Shown here piece after piece: positions 28,707 through 36,949 of a DNA stretch of 64,000 bases; position 1 is the first letter of the stretch, and every line of letters begins with the position of its first letter. The position numbers were made by a program, and so were the translations under genes. The notes under the pieces are model-generated. The model ran no database searches and was not told the DNA's origin. It saw nothing but the letters and a program-made list of their open reading frames with translations. The stretch is from Gemmatimonadota bacterium (GTDB taxonomy: Bacteria > Gemmatimonadota > Gemmatimonadetes > Gemmatimonadales > Gemmatimonadaceae): positions 186,001 to 250,000 of the forward strand of contig JAQBQB010000026.1 of NCBI GenBank assembly GCA_028287235.1, given 5' to 3'.

Positions 28707-29978
28707 ATGACGAAGCAGGTCGCACCAACAGACCGTCCCCGAAGCGCATCTGCCCGTCGGCTCGTTTGTCTGATTCAACAACCGCTCGACGCGAGAAACT
28801 ACGAGCGCTTCGGCATCCAATCATGGATTCGTCATGGATGGTGTGTCGAAGTGTGGGATCTCACTCCGTTCCTCGTTCCGCACGTCTGGGCGGACGCCAG
28901 AGCGTCACTGGCAACGTTCTCCGGATATTTTCCAATCGCGTCCAGCTGGGAGCTGGAAGAGCGATGTGCCGCTGTCGGATCGGTGGACTATTTCCTAGAC
29001 TTCACTGGCGTGGATCGCCGTGCGATTCGCGCCAAGCTGCGACTCATTCAGCTGGGGGCGATTCGGATAACGTGCGAACTCGGCTCCATGCCGGAGCCGA
29101 GCGACGACTCGAGAACAGGCTTCCTCCGCAGGGCGATCCGTTCCATCACATCGGCGCCCGCCGAGCTTCCGCGACGGGTGATCGACAAGTTCGACCGGCT
29201 CCGGTTGGCTGACGCTGTCAAGCCTGGACTAATCGTTGTCTCTGGGAGAAAATCGGCGCGCGCTGCGGAACAACAGGTAGGGTCCGACAAGGTCATATCC
29301 GCGCACAACTTCGACTACGACATCTTTCTCAAGCACACTGGTGCGGCGCCGACGCCGGCCGCGACTCAGCATGCGGTGTTCCTCGACCAGGACCTGTGCT
29401 TTCACTTCGACTTCGTCAGTGACCAGGTACCGTCGTACGTCACACCGCAGCAGTATTTCCCGGCGATTTCCAAGGGCCTGCGAACGATCGCCGGTGCGTT
29501 AGATACTACCGCGGTGATCGCCGCCCATCCGCGCGCTTCGTACCGCGACCGGGAAACCGACTTCTTCGACGGAATTCCAATTCAATATGGAAAAACTGTC
29601 GACCTCATTCGCGATGCGTGCGTCGTGATCGGTCATAGCAGCGCCGCGATCCAATTTGCGGTTCTGTTCAGGAAGCCCGTTGTGTTCGTGACAACAAACG
29701 AGCTGGCAGCATCCATTGGCGGGGAATACATTGCCACCTTCGCCGCGGCTCTCGGAAAATCGGTGATCAATCTGGAACGCGACGTTGAACGAACGAACTG
29801 GCACAGCGAGTTGACCATCGATTACTCCAGATACGCCGATTACCGGAACGAGTATGTGAAGCTCGACGGGACTCCGGAGCTGCCGCTCTGGGATATCGTC
29901 GCCAGTCGCTTGGAGACGGACCTGCGCGCTCGTCGTGCGAGCTCAGAGGAAGGCCAGCGCGAGGATACCATCCGTTGA
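28707..29978 (+). CDS. Putative GT-B glycosyltransferase with HP and SS motifs (sialyltransferase-like organisation)
   Basis: AVIAAHPRASYRDRETDFFDG..., VVIGHSSAAIQFAVLFRKPVVFVT; immediately downstream of the CMP-transferase gene. Alternative ATG at 28656. Confidence 0.55.
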   Translation: MTKQVAPTDRPRSASARRLVCLIQQPLDARNYERFGIQSWIRHGWCVEVWDLTPFLVPHVWADARASLATFSGYFPIASSWELEERCAAVGSVDYFLDFTGVDRRAIRAKLRLIQLGAIRITCELGSMPEPSDDSRTGFLRRAIRSITSAPAELPRRVIDKFDRLRLADAVKPGLIVVSGRKSARAAEQQVGSDKVISAHNFDYDIFLKHTGAAPTPAATQHAVFLDQDLCFHFDFVSDQVPSYVTPQQYFPAISKGLRTIAGALDTTAVIAAHPRASYRDRETDFFDGIPIQYGKTVDLIRDACVVIGHSSAAIQFAVLFRKPVVFVTTNELAASIGGEYIATFAAALGKSVINLERDVERTNWHSELTIDYSRYADYRNEYVKLDGTPELPLWDIVASRLETDLRARRASSEEGQREDTIR

Positions 29979-30802
29979 AGACAGCGCTCAAGCGCCTTAT
30001 CGCGCAGATGGTCTCGCTGATGGGCAGCACATCAGGCGGACGCTACCTCTATGCTCAAATCGTCGGTGCTGCGATGCAGCGGACAGAAGCCGTTGAGCAT
30101 CACGGCGTCGGACTGTCTTTCGCCGTACCAAACGCCCAAAACAAATTTCGCGTTGACACGTTCTCGGAGAAGGAGCCCGAAACGCTCGACTGGATCGACG
30201 AAATGACGCCTGGGTCCGTGCTTTGGGACATCGGGGCGAACGTTGGTCTCTACTCGTGTTATGCGGCGAAGCGGAAAGGATGCCGGGTGTTCGCGTTCGA
30301 GCCGTCCGTGTTCAATCTCGAGCTCCTTGCCCGCAACGTGTTCGTCAACAATCTGGCCGCACTCGTGACGATTGTGCCCTTGCCGCTCAGTGAGTCCCGC
30401 TGTGTCAGCACGTTCAACATGACGACCACCGATTGGGGCGGTGCTCTGTCGACGTTCGGCGAATCGTACGGGTACGATGGCAAACCCTTGGTCAAGAAGT
30501 TCGAGTTCGCGACCGTCGGGTTGTCCATGAACGACGCCGCGGAGCTCCTGCGAATTCCGCCGCCGGACTACATCAAGATGGATGTCGACGGGATTGAACA
30601 TCTGATCCTGAAGGGCGGCGTCCCGCAGCTCGAGACTGTCAAAAGTATCCTCATTGAGATTAACGATGCCTTTCAGTCGCAGGCCCAGGAGGCGGAGCAA
30701 TACCTGGCGGCGGCCGGACTTCACCTGAAGGAAAAGCGCCGCTGGAAGGGCACCGACGGCAGTTCGTTCGAGACCGCCTTCAACCAGATCTGGAACCGTT
30801 GA
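29975..30802 (+). CDS. FkbM family methyltransferase
   Basis: VLWDIGANVGLYSCYAAKRKGCRVFAFEPSVFNLELLARNV; YIKMDVDGIEHLILKGG. Confidence 0.87.
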   Translation: MKTALKRLIAQMVSLMGSTSGGRYLYAQIVGAAMQRTEAVEHHGVGLSFAVPNAQNKFRVDTFSEKEPETLDWIDEMTPGSVLWDIGANVGLYSCYAAKRKGCRVFAFEPSVFNLELLARNVFVNNLAALVTIVPLPLSESRCVSTFNMTTTDWGGALSTFGESYGYDGKPLVKKFEFATVGLSMNDAAELLRIPPPDYIKMDVDGIEHLILKGGVPQLETVKSILIEINDAFQSQAQEAEQYLAAAGLHLKEKRRWKGTDGSSFETAFNQIWNR

Positions 30803-30850
30803 CGTGAGCGTGAGTTGCCCGGGGACTATCGTGACTGAATTATCACAACA

Positions 30851-31627
30851 ATGACAAACTATCAATCGAACGAAGAGCGCACCGCGGAATATCTCAAGCG
30901 CTTTGATCGCGAGAAGACGCTCAAGTATCTCATCGGTGAATCGCGTCCGGTGATCTTCGACGTCGGCGCCAACGTCGGTTCCACTGTCGACGAATTGAAA
31001 GCGTGGTGGCCCGAGGCGGTGATCCATTGCTTCGAGCCGCAGGCGGAATGCTGGCCGGACCTCGAGCAACGGGTGGCTCGCTTTCCTGTCGGCGAGGTCA
31101 TACTCAATCGTTTCGCCGCCGGCAACACGTCGACGGACGCAGCGACATTCTACTCGCACGACGTCACATCTGGACAGTCGGGATTCAACAAGATCAATCT
31201 CAACAGCCGTGATTCCATCCAGCTGCAGCGGATGAATGCGGCTGGCCCGCAAGCGGTGCACGAATACGAGAAGGACCTGAATCACGAACGAACTGTGAAG
31301 ATCGTGCGGCTCGACGACTACATGAGAGCGCATGCGATCGAGCACGTGCATTTGCTCAAGATCGACACTCAAGGCCACGAGCCCGAAGTGCTCGACGGGT
31401 CCGGAGCGCGCCTGAAAGACGTGGACGTCGTCGTCACGGAATTGATGTTCTACGACTACTACGAGCGCAGCCTGTCGTTCTCGGATATCGAGCGAATGCT
31501 GCATCCGGCGGGGTTCCGGCTGTATGACATCAGCCACATCTCGAAAAACCCCATGAATGGCCGAACTGACTGGGTAGACGTGATCTACGTGAACGAGAGG
31601 ATTCGGGCGAGTGTCACTCCGAGCTAA
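30851..31627 (+). CDS. FkbM family methyltransferase
   Basis: VIFDVGANVGSTVDELKAWWPEAVIHCFEPQ; LLKIDTQGHEPEVLDGSG. Confidence 0.87.
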   Translation: MTNYQSNEERTAEYLKRFDREKTLKYLIGESRPVIFDVGANVGSTVDELKAWWPEAVIHCFEPQAECWPDLEQRVARFPVGEVILNRFAAGNTSTDAATFYSHDVTSGQSGFNKINLNSRDSIQLQRMNAAGPQAVHEYEKDLNHERTVKIVRLDDYMRAHAIEHVHLLKIDTQGHEPEVLDGSGARLKDVDVVVTELMFYDYYERSLSFSDIERMLHPAGFRLYDISHISKNPMNGRTDWVDVIYVNERIRASVTPS

Positions 31628-32375
31628 GCTCCGCGCTGGAGAGACCACGTTCGGGTCTTGGATCACGCTTGGTCACGTGGCGATCGCGGAGATCATGGCC
31701 AAGGCAGGCTTTGATTGGGTGGTGGTCGACCTCGAGCACAGCGTCATCGGCGTCGAGCGAGCCGGCGATATGATCCGAGTGATCGATCTGTGCGGGACCG
31801 CGCCACTGGTCCGGCTCACGTCCCACGATGCGGATCAAATCAAACGTGTCATGGACGCCGGGGCGCATGGGATCATCGTGCCGATGGTCAAGACCGCCGA
31901 GGAGGCAAGGTGGGCGGTCGCGGCGACGAGATATGCACCGGTGGGGACTCGCGGCGCTGGTCTAGGGCGGGCCCAGGGGTACGGCGTCGACTTTCATCGC
32001 TATTCAGACTGGCTGACCGACGGACCCGTCGTGATTGTACAGATCGAACACGTCGACGCGATCGATCATCTCGACGACATCCTCGCCGTGCCGGGAGTAG
32101 ATGGTTTCATCATTGGTCCATACGATCTGTCCTGCTCCCTGGGCCTTTCGGGCCAATTCGAAGCGCCCGCGTTCGTCGCCGCAATGACACGCATCCGTGA
32201 GGCAGGAACACGGCGTGGTTGTGTCGCCGGTCTGCACATCGTCGAACCCGACCTGAACCAGCTCGATCGGACGTTGGCCGAGGGATACAACTTCATCGCC
32301 TATAGCGTGGATATTCGCATGCTCGATGTCGCTGTTCGACAGGGCCTGGCGAGAGCCAGGAAGACGGAACGATGA
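31611..32375 (+). CDS. HpcH/HpaI family aldolase
   Basis: GSWITLGHVAIAEIMAKAGFDWVVVDLEHS; HGIIVPMVKTAEEA; VQIEHVDAIDHLDDILAVPGVDGFIIGPYDLSCSLG. Confidence 0.9.
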   Translation: MSLRAKLRAGETTFGSWITLGHVAIAEIMAKAGFDWVVVDLEHSVIGVERAGDMIRVIDLCGTAPLVRLTSHDADQIKRVMDAGAHGIIVPMVKTAEEARWAVAATRYAPVGTRGAGLGRAQGYGVDFHRYSDWLTDGPVVIVQIEHVDAIDHLDDILAVPGVDGFIIGPYDLSCSLGLSGQFEAPAFVAAMTRIREAGTRRGCVAGLHIVEPDLNQLDRTLAEGYNFIAYSVDIRMLDVAVRQGLARARKTER

Positions 32376-33142
32376 GGGTAATCGGGATTATTCCTGTTCG
32401 ATTGGCCGCTTCGCGGTTTCCCCGTAAGCCAATGGCGCTTCTCCATGGCATGCCGATGGTGGGGCACTGCTATCATCGCACTCGGCTTGCGCAGGGCATC
32501 GAAGCCGCCTACGTCGCGACATGCGATGAGGAAATTGCCGACTACGTCCGAACGATCGGCGCGACTCCGGTGATGACCGCGAATACCCATACCAGAGCCA
32601 CGACCCGCACGGCGGAAGCGATGCAGCTCATCGAGGCTGCGACCGGCGAACGGCCCGACGTCGTTGTCATGGTGCAAGGCGACGAACCGCTGATTCTGCC
32701 CGAGACGATCGCGCAAACGCTCTCTCACTTCGACGACCCGGCCGTGGAAATTGTGAACATCATGTCGCGACTGCGCACGCCGGAGCAGTTCATCGACAAG
32801 AACAACGTCAAAGTGGTCGTCAACCGAAACAGCGATGCGCTCTACTACTCCCGGGAGGCGATTCCGTCGCCGTGGAAGGGATTTACCGATCTGCCGATGT
32901 ATATGCAGACCGGTATCATCGCGTTCCGCCGAGACGTGTTGCTTCGCTTCAACGGCATGGATGAAACTCGGCTCGAACAGATCGAATCGATCGATATGAA
33001 TCGCGTGCTCGAAACCGGTGGCAGGATTCGCATGGTCCCCACCGAGGCCGCAACGATCGGCGTTGACACCGCCGAAGAGCTGCAAGTTGCGGAGGCGATG
33101 TTGGACCGCGATCCGACCATGGCGCGGTATCTGACCCGATGA
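32372..33142 (+). CDS. KdsB-like CMP-ulosonate cytidylyltransferase
   Basis: IGIIPVRLAASRFPRKPMALLHGMPMVGHCYHR; VMVQGDEPLI; YYSREAIPSP; MQTGIIAFRRD. Confidence 0.87.
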   Translation: MRVIGIIPVRLAASRFPRKPMALLHGMPMVGHCYHRTRLAQGIEAAYVATCDEEIADYVRTIGATPVMTANTHTRATTRTAEAMQLIEAATGERPDVVVMVQGDEPLILPETIAQTLSHFDDPAVEIVNIMSRLRTPEQFIDKNNVKVVVNRNSDALYYSREAIPSPWKGFTDLPMYMQTGIIAFRRDVLLRFNGMDETRLEQIESIDMNRVLETGGRIRMVPTEAATIGVDTAEELQVAEAMLDRDPTMARYLTR

Positions 33143-33152
33143 TCGGCCCGGA

Positions 33153-34196
33153 ATGACAATGTTGAGGGTTGGTATCGCCGGGTTCGGCGTTGTGGGCAAA
33201 CGTCGAAAGGAATGCGTCGATCGCCATCCTCAGCTCGAGGTGGTGGCAGTGTGCGACCAGACGTTCGTCGGGGAAGGGCGCCTCCCCGATGGCGTCCGTT
33301 ACTTCCAGAACTATCAGCAGTTGTTGACCGAAGACCTGGATCTACTCATCGTGTGCCTGACGAACGACGTGGCGGCGGAAGTGACGATCGCCGGTCTTGA
33401 CGCCGGGTTGCACGTGCTATGTGAGAAGCCTCCCGGCCGCACCGTCGATGACATCGTGCGAGTGATCGAGCACGAGCGCCGAAATTCAAGCCTGAAGCTG
33501 ATGTACGGATTCAATCATCGGTATCACGAATCCATAAAGGAGGCGCTTACCGTTCTGCGATCCGGCGAATTGGGGAAGGTCATCAACATGCGCGGAATGT
33601 ACGGGAAGGCGAAGCTCATCACCTTCAATCAGCCGGACTGGCGCACGAAACGCGATATCGCCGGGGGCGGAGTGCTCCTCGATCAAGGGATCCATATGGT
33701 GGATCTCATGCGGTTGTTCGGCGGAGACTTCACCGAAGTGCAGAGCTTCATCTCGAACGGGCACTGGGGCTATGACGTCGAGGACAACGCCTACGCGCTG
33801 ATGCGGACGCCGGATGGCGTCGTCGCCATGCTGAACTCCTCGGCTACGCAATGGCGCCATCGCTTCCATCTCGACATCAATCTGGAACGCGGAAGCCTGA
33901 TTCTCGGCGGGATTCTGTCCGGGACCAAGACGTACGGCGCTGAAACGCTGACCGTCGTACGGGCCGATCCGGACAGCGATCAGGGCGATCCGCGAGAGCA
34001 GTTGACGCGCTACAACCGCGATCCGTCGTGGGACGAGGAGATCGCTACCTTTGCCGCCTGCGTCTTGAACGACACGCCTGTGCTGAACGGCAATTCGCGC
34101 GACGCGCTGCAGACGATGAAGCTCGTCTACAAGATCTACTTCGCGGATGCTCGTTGGCGAGGCATGTACGATATTCCAGATCCAGACGGCCAGTGA
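33153..34196 (+). CDS. Gfo/Idh/MocA family oxidoreductase
   Basis: LRVGIAGFGVVGKRRKE; HVLCEKPPGRTVDD; GFNHRYHESIKEAL; GVLLDQGIHMVDLMRLF. Confidence 0.88.
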   Translation: MTMLRVGIAGFGVVGKRRKECVDRHPQLEVVAVCDQTFVGEGRLPDGVRYFQNYQQLLTEDLDLLIVCLTNDVAAEVTIAGLDAGLHVLCEKPPGRTVDDIVRVIEHERRNSSLKLMYGFNHRYHESIKEALTVLRSGELGKVINMRGMYGKAKLITFNQPDWRTKRDIAGGGVLLDQGIHMVDLMRLFGGDFTEVQSFISNGHWGYDVEDNAYALMRTPDGVVAMLNSSATQWRHRFHLDINLERGSLILGGILSGTKTYGAETLTVVRADPDSDQGDPREQLTRYNRDPSWDEEIATFAACVLNDTPVLNGNSRDALQTMKLVYKIYFADARWRGMYDIPDPDGQ

Positions 34197-34228
34197 GCAG
34201 CGGGAATGACGGTAACTGAACGCCCCAG

Positions 34229-34957
34229 ATGACCGCGCCCAATCGATTTGCGGGCAGGAAGGTGGTCGTCACTGGCGCCTCGCGTGGTATCGGGCGCGCG
34301 ATTGCGACTGCCTTTCGTGGCGAGGGCGCGTGGGTGATCGGCACGCGATCCGGGATTGGCGACAGTGCCAACGACGTGTGCCAGGAATGGATACGCGCTG
34401 ACTTTCTGGATGTCGACCAGATCGACGCATGCGCTGCACGGGTGGGCGTGGCAGAACCCGATGTGCTCATCAACAACGCAGGGATCAACAAGATCGCTCC
34501 CTTTGTTCAAATCGCGGCGGCCGACTTTCTGTCGATCCATCGCGTCAACGTGCTTGCTCCGTTCTTGCTCTGCCAAGCCGTGCTCCCAGCAATGGCGCGC
34601 CGAGGCTGGGGTCGGATCGTAAACGTGTCGTCCATCTGGGGGAAAATCAGCAAAGCGCAGCGTGCTTCGTACTCGGCAAGCAAGTTCGCACTGGACGGCA
34701 TGACGGTGGCTCTGGCGGCAGAGCATACCGTCGATGGGATCCTCGCCAATTGCATCGCACCCGGTTTCGTCGACACCGAGCTCACTCACCAGGTGCTCGG
34801 GAAGGCGGGGATCGAGCGGATGGTGAGTGCGGTACCTGCCGGCCGACTTGCCCAGGTCGATGAGATCACCCGGCTCGTGCTATGGCTTGCGAGCGAAGAG
34901 AATACCTTCGTTGCGGGTCAGAACATCGCGATCGACGGTGGATTCACTCGTGTCTGA
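34229..34957 (+). CDS. Short-chain dehydrogenase/reductase (FabG-like)
   Basis: KVVVTGASRGIGRAIATAF; INNAGINK; YSASK. Confidence 0.9.
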   Translation: MTAPNRFAGRKVVVTGASRGIGRAIATAFRGEGAWVIGTRSGIGDSANDVCQEWIRADFLDVDQIDACAARVGVAEPDVLINNAGINKIAPFVQIAAADFLSIHRVNVLAPFLLCQAVLPAMARRGWGRIVNVSSIWGKISKAQRASYSASKFALDGMTVALAAEHTVDGILANCIAPGFVDTELTHQVLGKAGIERMVSAVPAGRLAQVDEITRLVLWLASEENTFVAGQNIAIDGGFTRV

Positions 34958-36020
34958 CCGCATGGTGATTCAATCGCATCGCGGAGCGTACGAGGTGTTG
35001 TTCGACGACACACTTCTTGCCGATCCTGAAAAACTGATCGACGCGCAGGCGCACTTTCTGATCGACGAGAACGTGGCGCGCCTCTACGCATCGGAATTGC
35101 GTGCCGTCGTCGAACATCCGAACGCCATCCTCATACACGCGACCGAAGAAAACAAATCGATCGCGAAATTGATTCCCGTGTATGAACGGCTGGTCGCGAA
35201 CCACATTCGTCGAGGGCAGATGCTTGTCGCAGTTGGCGGCGGCATCGTCCAGGACATCTGTTGCTTCGTGGCCAGTACGCTGTTGCGAGGGCTTCCGTGG
35301 CGGTTCGTTCCGACGACGCTGCTCGCCCAGGCGGATTCGTGCATTGGTTCGAAGAGCTCGATCAATCTGCGCGATACCAAGAACATTCTGGGCACGTTCA
35401 ATCCGCCGAGGGACGTCCTGATTCACACGCGGTTTCTCGACACACTGGAACGGAAAGATCTGCGATCGGGGATTGGTGAGATCCTCAAGGTCCACGCGAT
35501 CGACGGGATTGCGGCGTTCGATCGCCTCGCCGTCGATTTTGACCGGCTCCTGATCGACCGTGAGGTGTTGACGTCATACATCCGGTCGGCGCTGCGGATC
35601 AAGCAGCGGTTCATCCAGATCGACGAGTTCGATGTCGGCATTCGCAATGTATTCAACTACGGACACAGTTTTGGGCACGCCATCGAGTCCGCCACCTCCT
35701 ACGCGGTGCCACACGGCGTCGCCGTAACGATTGGGATGGACATGGCGAACTACATCGCGGCACAACGAGGCCTGTTGCCAGAAGCCCAGTATGCTCGAAT
35801 GCATCCGATACTGCGGGCCAACTACGCTGAGTATTCTCACACACCGATTCCGTTCGACGCGATGTGGGCGGCGCTGATGAAGGACAAAAAGAACACCAGC
35901 ACGGCATTGGGCCTGATTTTTCCGGTGGGCGCCGAGGCGTCCATCGAACGAGTTCAAGTCGCGCCGGATGACGGCTTTCGCGATCAGTGTTTGCGGTTTT
36001 TCGCGAATATCGAGCAATGA
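34950..36020 (+). CDS. 3-dehydroquinate synthase-like sugar-phosphate cyclase family protein (divergent)
   Basis: GGGIVQDICCFVASTLLRGLPWRFVPTTLLAQADSCIGSKSSIN; NVFNYGHSFGHAIE (compare AroB DSSVGGKTAVN, LNLGHTFGHAIE). GTG 34950 (ATG 34962 alternative). Confidence 0.85.
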   Translation: MSDRMVIQSHRGAYEVLFDDTLLADPEKLIDAQAHFLIDENVARLYASELRAVVEHPNAILIHATEENKSIAKLIPVYERLVANHIRRGQMLVAVGGGIVQDICCFVASTLLRGLPWRFVPTTLLAQADSCIGSKSSINLRDTKNILGTFNPPRDVLIHTRFLDTLERKDLRSGIGEILKVHAIDGIAAFDRLAVDFDRLLIDREVLTSYIRSALRIKQRFIQIDEFDVGIRNVFNYGHSFGHAIESATSYAVPHGVAVTIGMDMANYIAAQRGLLPEAQYARMHPILRANYAEYSHTPIPFDAMWAALMKDKKNTSTALGLIFPVGAEASIERVQVAPDDGFRDQCLRFFANIEQ

Positions 36021-36949
36021 ACGACACATCCCGAGTGGCGATCTGTTCGCGTTCATTCTCCAAGCATCCCGCGTTGCGAGCTCGCCTCCTCGAGCGTTAC
36101 CGTCACGTGACGTTCAACGATGCAGGCATCTCCCTGAGCGGAGACGAGCTCGTCGACTTTCTTCGCGGCCACGACCGGGCAATCACGGCTCTCGAGGTGA
36201 TCGACGCAACGATCCTCGAACGTCTGCCGGAGCTCGCCGTGATCAGCAAGTATGGCGTCGGCCTCGACATGATCGACATGGCGGCGATGCGCCTGCACGG
36301 AACACGTCTCGGATGGACGCCAGGCGTGAATCGCCGCTCGGTTGCCGAGCTGGCATTGGCGTTTGCGATCGTCATGTTGCGGCGTGTACCGGCCGCCAAT
36401 CGAGACGTGCTTGCCGGCGGCTGGCGCCAATACGTTGGTGGTTGTCTGTCCGGACGCACCGTCGGTATCATCGGCTGCGGGCATGTCGGGAAGGACCTGG
36501 TCACGTTACTCAAGCCATTCGGCTGCCCGGTCATCGCCTATGACATTCGGGACTATCGGGATTTCTACACCGCGCACGGCGTCGAGCCTGTGAGTCTCAC
36601 GACGTTGCTGACCACGGCCGACGTCGTGACTCTGCATGTGCCGCTGGACCATAGTACGCGCGGCATATTGGACGCGCAGCGGCTCGCGATGTTGAAGCCA
36701 ACCGCCGTGTTGATCAACACCGCGCGAGGTGATCTCGTCGAGGAAACGGCACTTAAGCACATGTTGCTCGACGGGCGTATTGCGGGGGCTGCGTTCGATG
36801 TGTTTGCGAACGAGCCGCCGCACGATGCCGAATTGCTCGCGGCACCCAATTTTCTGGCGACGCCACACATCGGCGGCAGCGCTGAAGAGGCCATACTCGC
36901 CATGGGGCTGGCGGCGATCGACGGTCTCGACAACAACGAAGTTCCTTGA
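36017..36949 (+). CDS. D-isomer-specific 2-hydroxyacid dehydrogenase
   Basis: GRTVGIIGCGHVGKDLVTLLKPFGCPVIAYD; VTLHVPLDHSTRGILDAQRLAMLKPTAVLINTARGDLVEE; ATPHIGGSAEEA. Confidence 0.9.
   Translation: MNDTSRVAICSRSFSKHPALRARLLERYRHVTFNDAGISLSGDELVDFLRGHDRAITALEVIDATILERLPELAVISKYGVGLDMIDMAAMRLHGTRLGWTPGVNRRSVAELALAFAIVMLRRVPAANRDVLAGGWRQYVGGCLSGRTVGIIGCGHVGKDLVTLLKPFGCPVIAYDIRDYRDFYTAHGVEPVSLTTLLTTADVVTLHVPLDHSTRGILDAQRLAMLKPTAVLINTARGDLVEETALKHMLLDGRIAGAAFDVFANEPPHDAELLAAPNFLATPHIGGSAEEAILAMGLAAIDGLDNNEVP

Noticed and set aside
30032-31666. 544-aa antisense ORF on the - strand across both FkbM genes
   Set aside because: Product of GC-biased codons opposite two well-supported methyltransferase genes; no recognisable motif.
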